NCBI RefSeq assembly: GCF_009856445.1
Contig: NZ_WMFA01000004.1
Location: 124,001-188,000, forward strand
Direction: 5' to 3'
Length of the DNA: 64,000 nt
From: Halobacillus litoralis
GTDB lineage: Bacteria; Bacillota; Bacilli; Bacillales; Halobacillaceae
Of the stretch, positions 25,848-34,757 are shown in pieces. The number at the start of each line of letters is the position of its first letter. Position 1 is the first letter of the stretch. Position numbers and translations under genes: made by a program. A model generated the notes under the pieces. It worked only from the letters and a program-made list of their open reading frames with translations. It had not been told where the DNA came from and did not search any database.

Positions 25848-27562
25848 ATAGTAAAAGCCCTGGGGGGATGAGACCGAGTCAGATCGTTACTACTTTCGGA
25901 CCTGGCTCCCTAATTGACTTTAAAAATGATTCTGTGATGGTTATGGGTTTACAGGACTGGGTTGAACAGGAAGGCTATTATAAGCGTTTAAATGAACCAA
26001 GGCTTTCAGCCAGACTAAATATATCTTCCTTTTTGGAACCTAAATCTTCCAAAGGTAAAGGAGGTATTCCAGTCATATCCTTCCCGAAATACCGAGTATG
26101 TTCTAAATGTGGCTCCTTAAGAAAGAATTTTAACCGTGATAGATACCGCTTTTTCTGTGACTGTTCTGGTAAGAAAATCACTGCTTACCCTGCTCGTCTA
26201 ATAATGGCATGTGAGGACGGCCACATAGATGATTTTCCTTGGGCTGAATGGGCGCACAAAGGAAAAGACAATGTTTGTGAGCATCCTGACCTCTATTTGA
26301 AAACAAGAGGATCCAGTTCCGCATTGGATGATATAAATATTGAGTGTAAGAGTTGTAAAAAGGGCTTTAATACTCTTTCGGGTGCTCTTAAGAAAGACGC
26401 ATTGGAAAGTGTTTTGGGCAAATGTGACGGAAGCAGTCCATGGAAAAGGCAAAAAAGCAGCAGGTGTGATAAAGTTCCGAGAGGTTTACAAAGGGGAGCC
26501 TCGAACGTTTACTTTTCTTCAAGCATCAGCGCCTTATCAATTCCTCCATGGACAGATGATCTTCAGGAGCTTGTAAGCAGTAAATGGAAAGATATTGTTG
26601 ATATTATACAAGAGGAAGGTTTTAGTGAACTGAAATCTGGACTCAAGTATATATTTAGGGGCGTTAGCCAAGAAGAACTCGATAATATCTACGATATAAT
26701 AAAGCAGCAATATAAGATGGGGCAGGAAAAAGAGGATATTAGATATGAGGAATGGAAGGCATTTCAGGAAGATAAAAAAATAACAAAACATTTTCACATT
26801 GAGGAAGAGGCTGTGCATCAATCTATCCAACAGTATATTTCAAGAATAGTCCTTGTACATCGATTAAGAGAGGTTAGAGCTCTTAGAGGCTTTACAAGAA
26901 TAGATTATCCGGACCCTAATAATGAAACGTCTGTTTCCTATTCATATTTATCAAGGAATGCAGATATAGACTGGCTGCCAGCTGTTGAAATTTCTGGTGA
27001 AGGTCTCTTTATACAACTTAATGAAGATGAATTGAAAAGTTGGGAAAAGATGATAAAAGAGAAGAATCGTTACAATAAGCTTTTAAAAAGATATGAGAAT
27101 TGGAGGACAGAAAAGGATTGGGGAAGTGATAGTCGTTTTACTGAGAGATTCATATTACTGCATTCTCTGTCACACGCACTTATCCGGGAACTGTCTTTAT
27201 CATGTGGTTATTCATCAAACTCAATCAGGGAAAAGGTTTACTGTGACACGGATATGTATGGAATATTACTCTACACCGGATCGCCGGACTCTGATGGATC
27301 TTTAGGAGGAATAATACAGCAGGGTAGAAAAGAACAGTTTCATAAACTTTTAAAACAGTCTATTTTAAGGTCTAAAGTGTGTACCTCTGATCCCTTATGC
27401 AGTGAAGCAGAAAATGTGGTGGAAAGCAGGCTTAACTTGTCTGCTTGTCATGCATGTTCTCTGGTGTCGGAAACATCTTGCGAGTGGTCAAATATACTGC
27501 TCGATCGTCTATCACTTTTTAAATCAAATAATAATGATTTTGGTTTTTTTCATTCAATATAG
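25844..27562 (+). CDS. drmB: DISARM-type DrmB, DUF1998 protein
   Basis: A 572-residue protein with the DrmB start signature MRPSQIVTTFGPGS at residues 9-22. A cysteine-rich ribbon (CSKCGS...CDCSG) lies near 86-110 and CEDGHIDDFPW soon after. The C-terminal DUF1998 domain has HSLSHALIREL near 440 and a cysteine group around 515-546 (CHAC, C546). DrmB pairs with DrmA and stimulates its DNA engagement. The ATG overlaps the drmA stop, so translation is coupled. A short GGGG/CCCC hairpin follows the stop, before the sigma-like gene. Confidence 0.9.
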   Translation: MNSKSPGGMRPSQIVTTFGPGSLIDFKNDSVMVMGLQDWVEQEGYYKRLNEPRLSARLNISSFLEPKSSKGKGGIPVISFPKYRVCSKCGSLRKNFNRDRYRFFCDCSGKKITAYPARLIMACEDGHIDDFPWAEWAHKGKDNVCEHPDLYLKTRGSSSALDDINIECKSCKKGFNTLSGALKKDALESVLGKCDGSSPWKRQKSSRCDKVPRGLQRGASNVYFSSSISALSIPPWTDDLQELVSSKWKDIVDIIQEEGFSELKSGLKYIFRGVSQEELDNIYDIIKQQYKMGQEKEDIRYEEWKAFQEDKKITKHFHIEEEAVHQSIQQYISRIVLVHRLREVRALRGFTRIDYPDPNNETSVSYSYLSRNADIDWLPAVEISGEGLFIQLNEDELKSWEKMIKEKNRYNKLLKRYENWRTEKDWGSDSRFTERFILLHSLSHALIRELSLSCGYSSNSIREKVYCDTDMYGILLYTGSPDSDGSLGGIIQQGRKEQFHKLLKQSILRSKVCTSDPLCSEAENVVESRLNLSACHACSLVSETSCEWSNILLDRLSLFKSNNNDFGFFHSI

Positions 27563-27604
27563 AGGGGGGTACATATCCCCTCCTTAAGGATGTGACCAAC
27601 GGAA

Positions 27605-30262
27605 ATGGGCTATACCAATAAACAGAAGTCAGGTCCCGTTTACAGTAATATCAGTTTAATTAAAAAAAGTTTAGTCCAAAGTCCAAATGGGAAGCTTCCA
27701 TATCACGATATCGTACTATCCCTTAAAAAGACGTGGATTAGAAGCTCAGGGGATGACATTAATTTTTTTGTTAACCTTGCTTTGAATGCCAAAAAATCAT
27801 ATTTTCAGGAAGATGAAAACGGATTGTGGGCAATTAAAAATCGTGAAAATAGAGAACTAAACGAAGTTATCAGATATGTAAGTGAAATTGCAAGGCCTTT
27901 CAAGGTTAAAGAGGTCATAAGTTTTTTTCCAGGGGAAGTTTCTCTGAACGAACTTGATAATTATTTAAAAACTGATATAAGATTTACTGAATTGGAAGGT
28001 TCTCCTTATTGGCTCTTATCTGAATGGAGTTTAGTTAACGATTTAGTATATGATTACATGCAGAAACAGAAGACAGTGTCCCAAAAAATAGATGAAGTCA
28101 TAAAAGAAGTAATAATTGAGTATAAACTTGATACGAATACAACAATTTTTGCTCCTCACATAGATGAACGTTTCAATACAGTAAAAAACCTTGTGTCAGT
28201 AGAATTATATGAGTTCATTAATGAATTTGATGAAAACATAATAGTACCTAAAGAAATTTCAGAGGAGATTGCCCGTGCCAGTGTGAAGTTGATGAATTGG
28301 GTTGGCTCCCAGGAAAGTGAATTTAAGATTAAGGACTGTATTCCTGATGTTTTTAGGATAAAAGCTAGTGAGAATTCTTTCGCTCTATATTATCAGGCTA
28401 TCGAAGATTTTTTCACCATAGTATCTACAGTTTCGAAAGTCAAAAAAGGGACATATGTTTTTACGGGAAATGTTTCTGATACACGTCTAAATAAATATGG
28501 ATTTACTAACTCTATCTATGGATCTGTCCCTTTTATTAAAAACATTGAGGATTTATACAAATCCTCAGAGGAAAAAAACGAAGAATGGAAATTGGATAAG
28601 AGGCAGCCACCAAAAAGTATTGAACAGAAAAGGTCATATGGTTACACTACTTTATCCTATTATGAAAGAATTAAAGGTTACCTGAACGTTCCAAGTAGTT
28701 TATCTGGACACTTCAACAGCGAGGCGGTGTTCGATAAATTATCAATCCAGGTTGAGGGATTTATTTATGAAGGTTGGTGGGTTTTTAAAGATGATAGGTA
28801 CACCATTTATGGTGATGGTATTAATGATTTTTATAGTGATTACTTACTCAAACCAGGTCATAGTTTAAAAGTTGAAAGCAATGGTAAAGAAACATTAAAT
28901 ATAAGTATAATTGGGTTTGATGAAAGATACAGTGAGGAACAATCCAGGTACCTGGATATAGGAAAGATAGCTGAAGAGAGTAAAGCGGTTAATAAATCCA
29001 TCTTCACCTTGATGTGCGAGGTTCTTGCAACCTACCCATCTGGCATGCACTGGACACAATTACTAGATCAGGTCATGGAGATTAGATCTACAACCCGTAA
29101 GACTGTGTATAATCTACTTAGTAAGAATGAGTGTTTTGAGAAAGTAACTTCTAAAAAAGGGTACTGGAAATTAAACATTGTTAAATTGTCCAGGTTCTAT
29201 GTTGATGAGGAAGGTAACGATGCTGAACTGATTATCGAGCAGATTAAACCGCCTGCTAAGACAGAAAAAATTTTTAACCCAAGAGAAAACAAACAATCTT
29301 ATATTGATCCTTATGTATTTGATGAGGAGTATGAACTTCCCCCACTTCATATTTCTTTCAGTAACTGGGCAAAAAAGCAAGAGGGAATTAATTTTTCGGA
29401 TGCCGTAAATAAAACAACAGGTAAAGAAGATTTGATAGGAATTCTTACAGAATCATACGCAAAATTGTTATGTAATTTCGCCAAATCGCGACAATTATAT
29501 TCCGTTGAATTTATGGATTTAGTTCAGGAAGGTTTTTTTGCCATTATGAAAGCTGTAGAAAACTTTAATGGTGAAAATTCTTTTTCAAACTACCTTAAAA
29601 TATGGTTGAGACAGCGCATAAGCAGACAAAGGGCTGATATGGCTAATTTAATTAGACTTCCGGTTCACATGATCGAGCAGATAGATAAGTTAGATAGACT
29701 GATAGACAGAAGCCTTACATTGTATGGGAGGTCTCCGGAGCTACAAGAGGTATTAGAGGCAGGACTTAGTCAGAATGCTGTTAATACTCTACCTCTCTAT
29801 ACTATAGATTATGTTTCTTTTGAACAGTTTTGGGGTTATGTTTCAAATAAGAACGAACTTTTTTATACAAACCCCTGGTTTGCGGGGGCGATTATTAACA
29901 ACAAAATATCAAGGCATAATTATAAAGTAACTGACAAACAGTTACAAGAGGTCCTTAGTAAGCTTTGTGAAATAGATGAGCAGGATAACGAAGAATGCTG
30001 GGCAACTACTAATGTAGAAAAGGAAATTGAATCAAAAGTATTATCCGAGGAAGTAACAAATATATTAGAAGCTTTATCAACAAGAGAAAAACAGGTTATC
30101 AGATTCCGCTATGGTCTGGATAATAGTGAAGAAAAAACCCTTCAGGAAATAGGGGATATCTTGGGCATTACACGTGAGAGAGTAAGACAGATTGAAAAAA
30201 AATCTTTAGAAAGAATTCTTGTCCTCGCTAAAAAACAAAAGTTGAATGAGTTTATATCATGA
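27605..30262 (+). CDS. Large winged-helix/sigma-70 fusion protein in DrmAB operon
   Basis: An 885-residue protein of unusual architecture. Residues about 15-140 look like two winged-helix units (NGKLPYHDIVLSLKKTW...). Residues 140-450 are of unknown fold. Residues 460-525 are another winged helix resembling HARE-HTH/RNAP-delta domains. Residues 610-725 match sigma-70 regions 2 and 3 (SVEFMDLVQEGFFAIMKAVE, then RLPVHMIEQIDKL). Residues 725-815 are an insert, and 818-875 are region 4 with the recognition helix TRERVRQIE. It is 42 bases after drmB and ends in a terminator, so it belongs to the drmAB transcript. It is not a known DISARM subunit. It may direct RNA polymerase or sense transcription-like DNA structures; both are inference. 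Confidence 0.8.
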   Translation: MGYTNKQKSGPVYSNISLIKKSLVQSPNGKLPYHDIVLSLKKTWIRSSGDDINFFVNLALNAKKSYFQEDENGLWAIKNRENRELNEVIRYVSEIARPFKVKEVISFFPGEVSLNELDNYLKTDIRFTELEGSPYWLLSEWSLVNDLVYDYMQKQKTVSQKIDEVIKEVIIEYKLDTNTTIFAPHIDERFNTVKNLVSVELYEFINEFDENIIVPKEISEEIARASVKLMNWVGSQESEFKIKDCIPDVFRIKASENSFALYYQAIEDFFTIVSTVSKVKKGTYVFTGNVSDTRLNKYGFTNSIYGSVPFIKNIEDLYKSSEEKNEEWKLDKRQPPKSIEQKRSYGYTTLSYYERIKGYLNVPSSLSGHFNSEAVFDKLSIQVEGFIYEGWWVFKDDRYTIYGDGINDFYSDYLLKPGHSLKVESNGKETLNISIIGFDERYSEEQSRYLDIGKIAEESKAVNKSIFTLMCEVLATYPSGMHWTQLLDQVMEIRSTTRKTVYNLLSKNECFEKVTSKKGYWKLNIVKLSRFYVDEEGNDAELIIEQIKPPAKTEKIFNPRENKQSYIDPYVFDEEYELPPLHISFSNWAKKQEGINFSDAVNKTTGKEDLIGILTESYAKLLCNFAKSRQLYSVEFMDLVQEGFFAIMKAVENFNGENSFSNYLKIWLRQRISRQRADMANLIRLPVHMIEQIDKLDRLIDRSLTLYGRSPELQEVLEAGLSQNAVNTLPLYTIDYVSFEQFWGYVSNKNELFYTNPWFAGAIINNKISRHNYKVTDKQLQEVLSKLCEIDEQDNEECWATTNVEKEIESKVLSEEVTNILEALSTREKQVIRFRYGLDNSEEKTLQEIGDILGITRERVRQIEKKSLERILVLAKKQKLNEFIS

Positions 30263-30290
30263 CAAGAAACTTTTCTTGTCATTTTTTATT
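30259..30290. terminator. Terminator overlapping the stop of the sigma-like gene
   Basis: ATGACAAGAA and TTCTTGTCAT form a perfect 10-bp stem with a 4-base loop, then TTTTTATTT. It marks the end of the drmA-drmB-sigma operon and separates the methyltransferase gene. Confidence 0.88.
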
Positions 30291-30343
30291 TAATTCAATA
30301 GAATAGTAATTAACATACATAAAATTAAAAGGAAGAAAAGTAA

Positions 30344-31804
30344 ATGAAGAGATTAAAAGTGTTAGATCTTTTTGCTGGTGGAGGTGGTTTTTCCACTGGT
30401 TTTTTGCAAGCCGAACATCCAAATTATGAATTTGAAATAACAAGAGCAGTCGAATTAAACGAAGCTGCTTGTGACACATTACGAGGTCATTTAGGTGAAG
30501 ATAAGGTCATCCAGGGAGACATCACACTTTCATCAGTGAAAAAGGATATATACGAATCATGTAAAAACGTCAATGTAATAATAGGTGGGCCTCCTTGCCA
30601 GACTTTTTCACTGGCGGGGCCATCCAGATCCGGTACAAAAGAAATGCGAGAAAAGCTGAAAAACGATCCAAGGAATACTCTTTACAAACACTTTTTTGAA
30701 ATTGTTGAAAACTTAACACCAGATTATGTTGTTTTTGAGAATGTTGAGGGAATGTTATCAAAAAAAATATATGAAACACAGGGACTGGAAAGTAAGCAGG
30801 TACAGGTGATCGAGCTTATTTGTGATGAGCTCGAATCCATAGGTTATACAACCAGGGTTGAATATAACTTATCGCAGAGGTTTCAGGTGTTAAATGCAGC
30901 TGATTACGGAGTGCCACAGCACAGGAGAAGGATTATTATCATTGCGAACAGATTGGGAATAGAAAATCCTAAATTGGAACCAACCCACGGTTTTGAACAT
31001 ATGCCCTACAATACGGTAGAAGCAATCAGACATCTGCCAGTAAGGTTACCTAGAATTTCCCTTTCAAATAAACTGAAAAATATTAATGTTATAAAGGATA
31101 ACTACGGCAAGAGCCTGATGTTGTTTGTGGAAAGTATTAAATTCTTAGCTCTTATAGATAATGATTCTGGGAGTAAACAAAAGCTAACAGAACTTTATGA
31201 GAGGCTTAAGCAAGAACTTAAATTAATTCAAAATAAAAAAAGCTATAAGTTGCATAATCTTTTAAAATTTATAAAGCTTTATAATGAAATGGTAACTAAG
31301 TTGGAAATAAATAGCTATAAGGATGATGAGGCTCTCACCGACCATAAGTCTAGAGAGCATAATTTTCGTGATATTATAATCTTCATTAGAACCAGGCCTG
31401 GCAGTAACTCTTCACGTTTTATGAATCCGGTCTCGTGTGACTATGATGAACTTCTTGACTCTCTTTATCCTTATAACAGAACTAAACATAAGGATACTTA
31501 TGTAAAGCATAGCTGGGACAAACCTTCCAATACTATCTTAGCCCATATGGAGAAAGATGGACTGAAGTTTATTCATCCTGAGCAACCAAGGACCTTTACA
31601 CCTTTTGAAGCACAACTACTGCAATCATTTCCAGAAAGTTATGTTATCTGTGGTGGACGGAACGAGCAGTATAGACAAATTGGAAATGCAGTTCCTCCTA
31701 AACTTGCTAAAGTGATAGGAGAATCTATACTGGATCTTAATGAAAAAATACAAATTGAAGAAAAAGCTAATCCAATAAACTCCACAGAGGAAGTGTGTCA
31801 GTAG
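30344..31804 (+). CDS. C5 cytosine DNA methyltransferase (DrmMII/Dcm-like)
   Basis: A 486-residue 5-methylcytosine methyltransferase. Motif I LDLFAGGGGFSTG is at 7-19, the catalytic PPCQ at 83-86 (C85), ENV at 132-134, QHRRR at 192-196 and GNAVPP near the C-terminus. The stretch between about 215 and 370 is the target recognition region. In class 2 DISARM a C5 methyltransferase marks self DNA; here it follows the DrmAB-sigma operon by 80 bases, behind its own ribosome site. A Vsr gene next door is typical of 5mC systems. The recognition sequence cannot be told from the protein. Confidence 0.93.
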   Translation: MKRLKVLDLFAGGGGFSTGFLQAEHPNYEFEITRAVELNEAACDTLRGHLGEDKVIQGDITLSSVKKDIYESCKNVNVIIGGPPCQTFSLAGPSRSGTKEMREKLKNDPRNTLYKHFFEIVENLTPDYVVFENVEGMLSKKIYETQGLESKQVQVIELICDELESIGYTTRVEYNLSQRFQVLNAADYGVPQHRRRIIIIANRLGIENPKLEPTHGFEHMPYNTVEAIRHLPVRLPRISLSNKLKNINVIKDNYGKSLMLFVESIKFLALIDNDSGSKQKLTELYERLKQELKLIQNKKSYKLHNLLKFIKLYNEMVTKLEINSYKDDEALTDHKSREHNFRDIIIFIRTRPGSNSSRFMNPVSCDYDELLDSLYPYNRTKHKDTYVKHSWDKPSNTILAHMEKDGLKFIHPEQPRTFTPFEAQLLQSFPESYVICGGRNEQYRQIGNAVPPKLAKVIGESILDLNEKIQIEEKANPINSTEEVCQ

Positions 31805-31830
31805 TCAAAAACCTCATGTTTACAAATATA

Positions 31831-31868
31831 AAAATGACTCGCTACTATCAGTAGTGAGTCATTTTTTT
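31831..31868. terminator. Bidirectional terminator between methyltransferase and vsr
   Basis: AAAATGACTCGCTACT and AGTAGTGAGTCATTTTTTT form a long stem for two convergent genes. Confidence 0.88.
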
Positions 31869-31895
31869 AAGCCGGATGTAGATAGGAAAAGGACC

Positions 31896-32312
31896 TTAAT
31901 TCACTTTAGATTCTTTAATGAATGTAGAAATTGCTCTTACAACGTCCTCTATATCATTTTTCACATCGTGTTCCCAAATTCTGAGGATATTCCAGTTTAA
32001 ACGTTCATAATACTGGTTAACTTCCTTGTCTCTTTCTTGGTTTCTTTCCAATTTCTTTTTCCAGAATTCATGGTTTGTCTTTGGTATATTTCCATGTAAA
32101 GGACATCTATGGAAGAAACATGAATCTATAAATATTACCACTTTGTACTTTTTAATCGATATATCAGGCTTGCCTTCAAGTTTTTTTGAATTTCTTCTGA
32201 ACCTGAACCCTTCTTTCCACAACACTTTGGTTACAATCGACTCTAGCTTTGATACAGACTTTATAGCTCTCATGTTTTTTCTTCTCTGCTCTTCGGTCAT
32301 AACATCTAACAT
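31896..32312 (-). CDS. vsr: Very short patch repair endonuclease Vsr
   Basis: A 138-residue Vsr-family nickase. It begins MLDVMTEEQRRKNMRAIKS and shows KPDISIKKYKVVIFID with the catalytic aspartates, the zinc-type FFHRCPLHG segment, and a C-terminal RIWEHDV. It repairs T:G mismatches formed by deamination of 5-methylcytosine at sites made by the adjacent methyltransferase. I chose ATG at 32312 because a GAGGTGA site lies 7 bases upstream; a GTG at 32324 is also open. It is convergent with the methyltransferase gene. Confidence 0.92.
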   Translation of the reverse strand: MLDVMTEEQRRKNMRAIKSVSKLESIVTKVLWKEGFRFRRNSKKLEGKPDISIKKYKVVIFIDSCFFHRCPLHGNIPKTNHEFWKKKLERNQERDKEVNQYYERLNWNILRIWEHDVKNDIEDVVRAISTFIKESKVN

Positions 32313-32462
32313 AGAAAGAATCACCTCAGTAAATTAATACCTTCTAAAAATTTTTTTAAACTGTTAGAAGATGTTTCTTCATTTGCTTGGGTGAGTTGTG
32401 TTAAGGAAGTTGTTAATATAAAGAAACAGTATAATCATAATAATCTTAAAGGAGATGGGAAT

Positions 32463-32927
32463 ATGTCTAACAATCATTCTTTCACTATTACTATTAGTAA
32501 TAATAAAACGGAAAAAGCAGGAATTAGTTATTTGCAGTCACAAGATGAACGCTTTATTTATCCTGATATAAAAATGAGAAAGAAGTTATTAGAATTGTTA
32601 GGACTTCCAAGCCGGTATTCCAAAACTTTTGATTTGATTTTCGTTGATCCAGTTAACAAAGAAGATAATGAGGTTATTATTGATGATGAAACGACTTTTA
32701 ATTTGATAGAGCTAAAAACTACACAAAAAGAATTACATAATAACCCATCCGGTTTCTTTTTTGGAGCTACCGAGAATGAATTTAATCTTGCTGAAATGCT
32801 GGGGGATAGATATAAGTTTTGTTTTGTGTGCCTTCACTCTAATTGTCCTTCTTATCAATTGTTAACCTTGGAGGAATTAAGAAGAATTATTAAGACTAAG
32901 AGAATTCAATATCAGATCAATCTTTAA
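32463..32927 (+). CDS. PD-(D/E)xK-like protein, possibly DUF3883-related
   Basis: A 154-residue protein starting at ATG 32463 behind AAAGGAGATG. It shows the nuclease-fold pattern D57 (KTFDLIF) and E83-L-K85 (FNLIELKTT), followed by TENEFNLAEMLGDRYKFCFV, reminiscent of DUF3883 domains common in modification-dependent restriction and DISARM-type loci. It diverges from vsr across a 150-base gap. It could be the nuclease or a methyl-sensing partner of the C5 methyltransferase. The family call rests on pattern recognition only. Confidence 0.55.
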   Translation: MSNNHSFTITISNNKTEKAGISYLQSQDERFIYPDIKMRKKLLELLGLPSRYSKTFDLIFVDPVNKEDNEVIIDDETTFNLIELKTTQKELHNNPSGFFFGATENEFNLAEMLGDRYKFCFVCLHSNCPSYQLLTLEELRRIIKTKRIQYQINL

Positions 32928-32936
32928 TGGCTGTAT

Positions 32937-32992
32937 GACACTGAATTATATGAAACCTCTTCAATAAAGCAGGTTTCATATAATTCAGTGTC
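32937..32992. repeat. Perfect 22-bp inverted repeat without T run
   Basis: The arms 32937-32958 and 32971-32992 (GACACTGAATTATATGAAAC then CT, and the exact complement) are perfectly complementary around a 12-base spacer. No T run follows on either side, unlike the other terminators here. It lies between the nuclease-like gene and the next gene. It may be an operator, an RNA processing hairpin or a remnant of a mobile element. Confidence 0.8.
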
Positions 32993-33019
32993 GAATGAGG
33001 TAGATTAAGGGGGGTTTTT

Positions 33020-33955
33020 ATGTCTTATAGGAAAGTAAGGTTTGAATATTATCAAGTTGTATATAGAAAAGCATCTGATAAAAAAGAACAGAGAGATAGG
33101 CTATTTGATTTATTGTTGTGGATGGATGCTGCCAGCAAGAAATCATTAGAAGGTAGAACTTATGATTATTACTCAGAGCAAGCAAGGTTGGAAAGTGCAT
33201 ACTGGGACACAGAATTAGGCTTCTCGTTTCTTCATTTTTTAAGGTTGAGGGAAACAAACCTTCCTTCTAAAGCTAAAAAAGACAGTGAAGTTGAACCATT
33301 CGAATTAGATGACGATGAATATTTAGGTGAAGATGTTTCAGCATTATATGATGAAACAAATCATGTTTTGATGCTTCAGAGAAACAAATATAGCTTAGGG
33401 CCAGAAGGAATTGAAGAATACCTTAACTTACTATGGAATGAAAAAGAGGAACAAATATACTTAAGACCCATCTCTCCTCCCAATGCCTTTGACGTTGCAA
33501 GAAGAGGATCGGAATATAGAAAAATTAATCTCAGATTTGCTGATATCAACACATCAATATCAGAGGGGTTTAAGGATAAGTTCAAATCACCTTTAAAGAA
33601 AGTAATAAAATCATTTGGCGATTATGAGGGAATTAATGCACAAATAACAATCACAATGGGAAAAAAGAAAAACGATTCATTAAATGAAGAAACAATAAGC
33701 GATACTCTTGATGACATTGAAGAAAATCCAGAGTATTTCTCTAAAGCTGAGATAGCAAAAAAAGACAACGAAGATTCCAGGGTAGAGCTCATTGACCTCT
33801 TCGCTCATAAAGCTCATGATTTCGGTAACTTTAAGATGGAAAAACGATCCACTTTAAGTCACCAGGCAATCGCAAAAGAAATGTGGATGCTTTATAGTCC
33901 TAATACAGATTGCCTTAACAGACAGCAGAAAATTAACCAGTACCTTAAAACTTGA
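33020..33955 (+). CDS. Hypothetical protein, 311 aa, defence-island gene
   Basis: I do not recognise a family with certainty. The protein is soluble and charged. Its start (VRFEYYQVVYRK) is a beta strand-rich module seen in uncharacterised phage- and defence-linked proteins, and residues 145-200 contain an IYLRPISPPNAFDVARRGS segment. ATG 33020 follows GGGGGG at 33010-33015. A membrane-protein gene follows within 20 bases, which suggests a two-gene unit of soluble sensor and membrane effector, as in many abortive infection systems. That is inference from context. Confidence 0.6.
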   Translation: MSYRKVRFEYYQVVYRKASDKKEQRDRLFDLLLWMDAASKKSLEGRTYDYYSEQARLESAYWDTELGFSFLHFLRLRETNLPSKAKKDSEVEPFELDDDEYLGEDVSALYDETNHVLMLQRNKYSLGPEGIEEYLNLLWNEKEEQIYLRPISPPNAFDVARRGSEYRKINLRFADINTSISEGFKDKFKSPLKKVIKSFGDYEGINAQITITMGKKKNDSLNEETISDTLDDIEENPEYFSKAEIAKKDNEDSRVELIDLFAHKAHDFGNFKMEKRSTLSHQAIAKEMWMLYSPNTDCLNRQQKINQYLKT

Positions 33956-33974
33956 GATTAAAATGGAGGGTATG

Positions 33975-34508
33975 ATGCAATCTATTATTAATGGATTTAG
34001 ATACTTATTCCCTTTTATCCTTGCATTGACTTGTTGTGGCCTTTCCTACAAGTATTCAATAAGTTATAATTATAAAAATTTTGAAAAAGTACTAGATGGA
34101 GTAATAACGTTTGGCTCTATTGTTGTCGGTTTCCTAGGTGCTTTACTGGGTATTCTTGTTAGCGTAAGGAATAGTGGAATAGTAAAGGAAATCTTTGAGT
34201 CAAATAACAAAACTGTGTTAAAAATCTATTTTAACGAGACGTTTATTGTGGGTTTCTTAACTATTATAACTTCAATATCGCTATACATTCTAAAAGAGTA
34301 CGATCAAGTTGCTAGTAAAATTGTATTTTATTTTTGGATTCTGTTTGTTATATGGTTTATTCCATCAACTTACAGAATTATAAATATCCTAATGACAGTC
34401 TTATTTAAGTCGAATGTGAGAGATAATAGTCTTAGACCAGAAGGCAATGCGGTGGATAATCATGAAGATCGCGAGGATATGAAGGAAAGGTTAAAAAGAA
34501 ATAATTAA
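33975..34508 (+). CDS. Small membrane protein, four predicted TM segments
   Basis: A protein of about 177 residues with four hydrophobic stretches (near residues 7-23, 35-60, 85-105 and 115-140) and a charged C-terminal tail of about 25 residues (DNHEDREDMKERLKRNN). Start choice is ambiguous. ATG 33963 is open, but GGAGGG at 33965-33970 points to ATG 33975. It closely follows the 311-residue gene and probably acts with it. No family was recognised. Confidence 0.6.
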   Translation: MQSIINGFRYLFPFILALTCCGLSYKYSISYNYKNFEKVLDGVITFGSIVVGFLGALLGILVSVRNSGIVKEIFESNNKTVLKIYFNETFIVGFLTIITSISLYILKEYDQVASKIVFYFWILFVIWFIPSTYRIINILMTVLFKSNVRDNSLRPEGNAVDNHEDREDMKERLKRNN

Positions 34509-34610
34509 AGGGTCTCGAAAGAGTATTTTTTCAAAATGTTAAAACCTTCAGCAAATGTTATTTAAGCTAATTTATGTTTACGCTCTGAATGTTTTGCAAT
34601 CACACTAATA

Positions 34611-34672
34611 AGAGAGCGCTTCAGTCACGAAGCGCTCTTTGCTTATAACTACCTGTCTCAGGATTTTTTCGA
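34611..34672. repeat. Dispersed telA-tail/terminator repeat, copy 1
   Basis: The hairpin AGAGCGCTTC-AGTCAC-GAAGCGCTCT is followed by sequence that, read on the minus strand, resembles the last codons of telA at 61205-61260: ETGSYKQRALRD and stop here, against SQTGSHRERALRD and stop in telA. The rest of 34509-34757 holds nothing else I can identify. Confidence 0.7.
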
Positions 34673-34757
34673 AGATTTTTATAACTAAGCAAGGGTGAGG
34701 ACTGGAACTGGGAAGAAATAGGATGAAGCTGAATTACAATCTAAATAAATTGCGATT

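Noticed and set aside
22308-27562. BREX or Zorya system
   Set aside because: No BrxC/PglZ/BrxL or ZorA/ZorB proteins; the DrmA DELH helicase and DUF1998 partner point to DISARM type.
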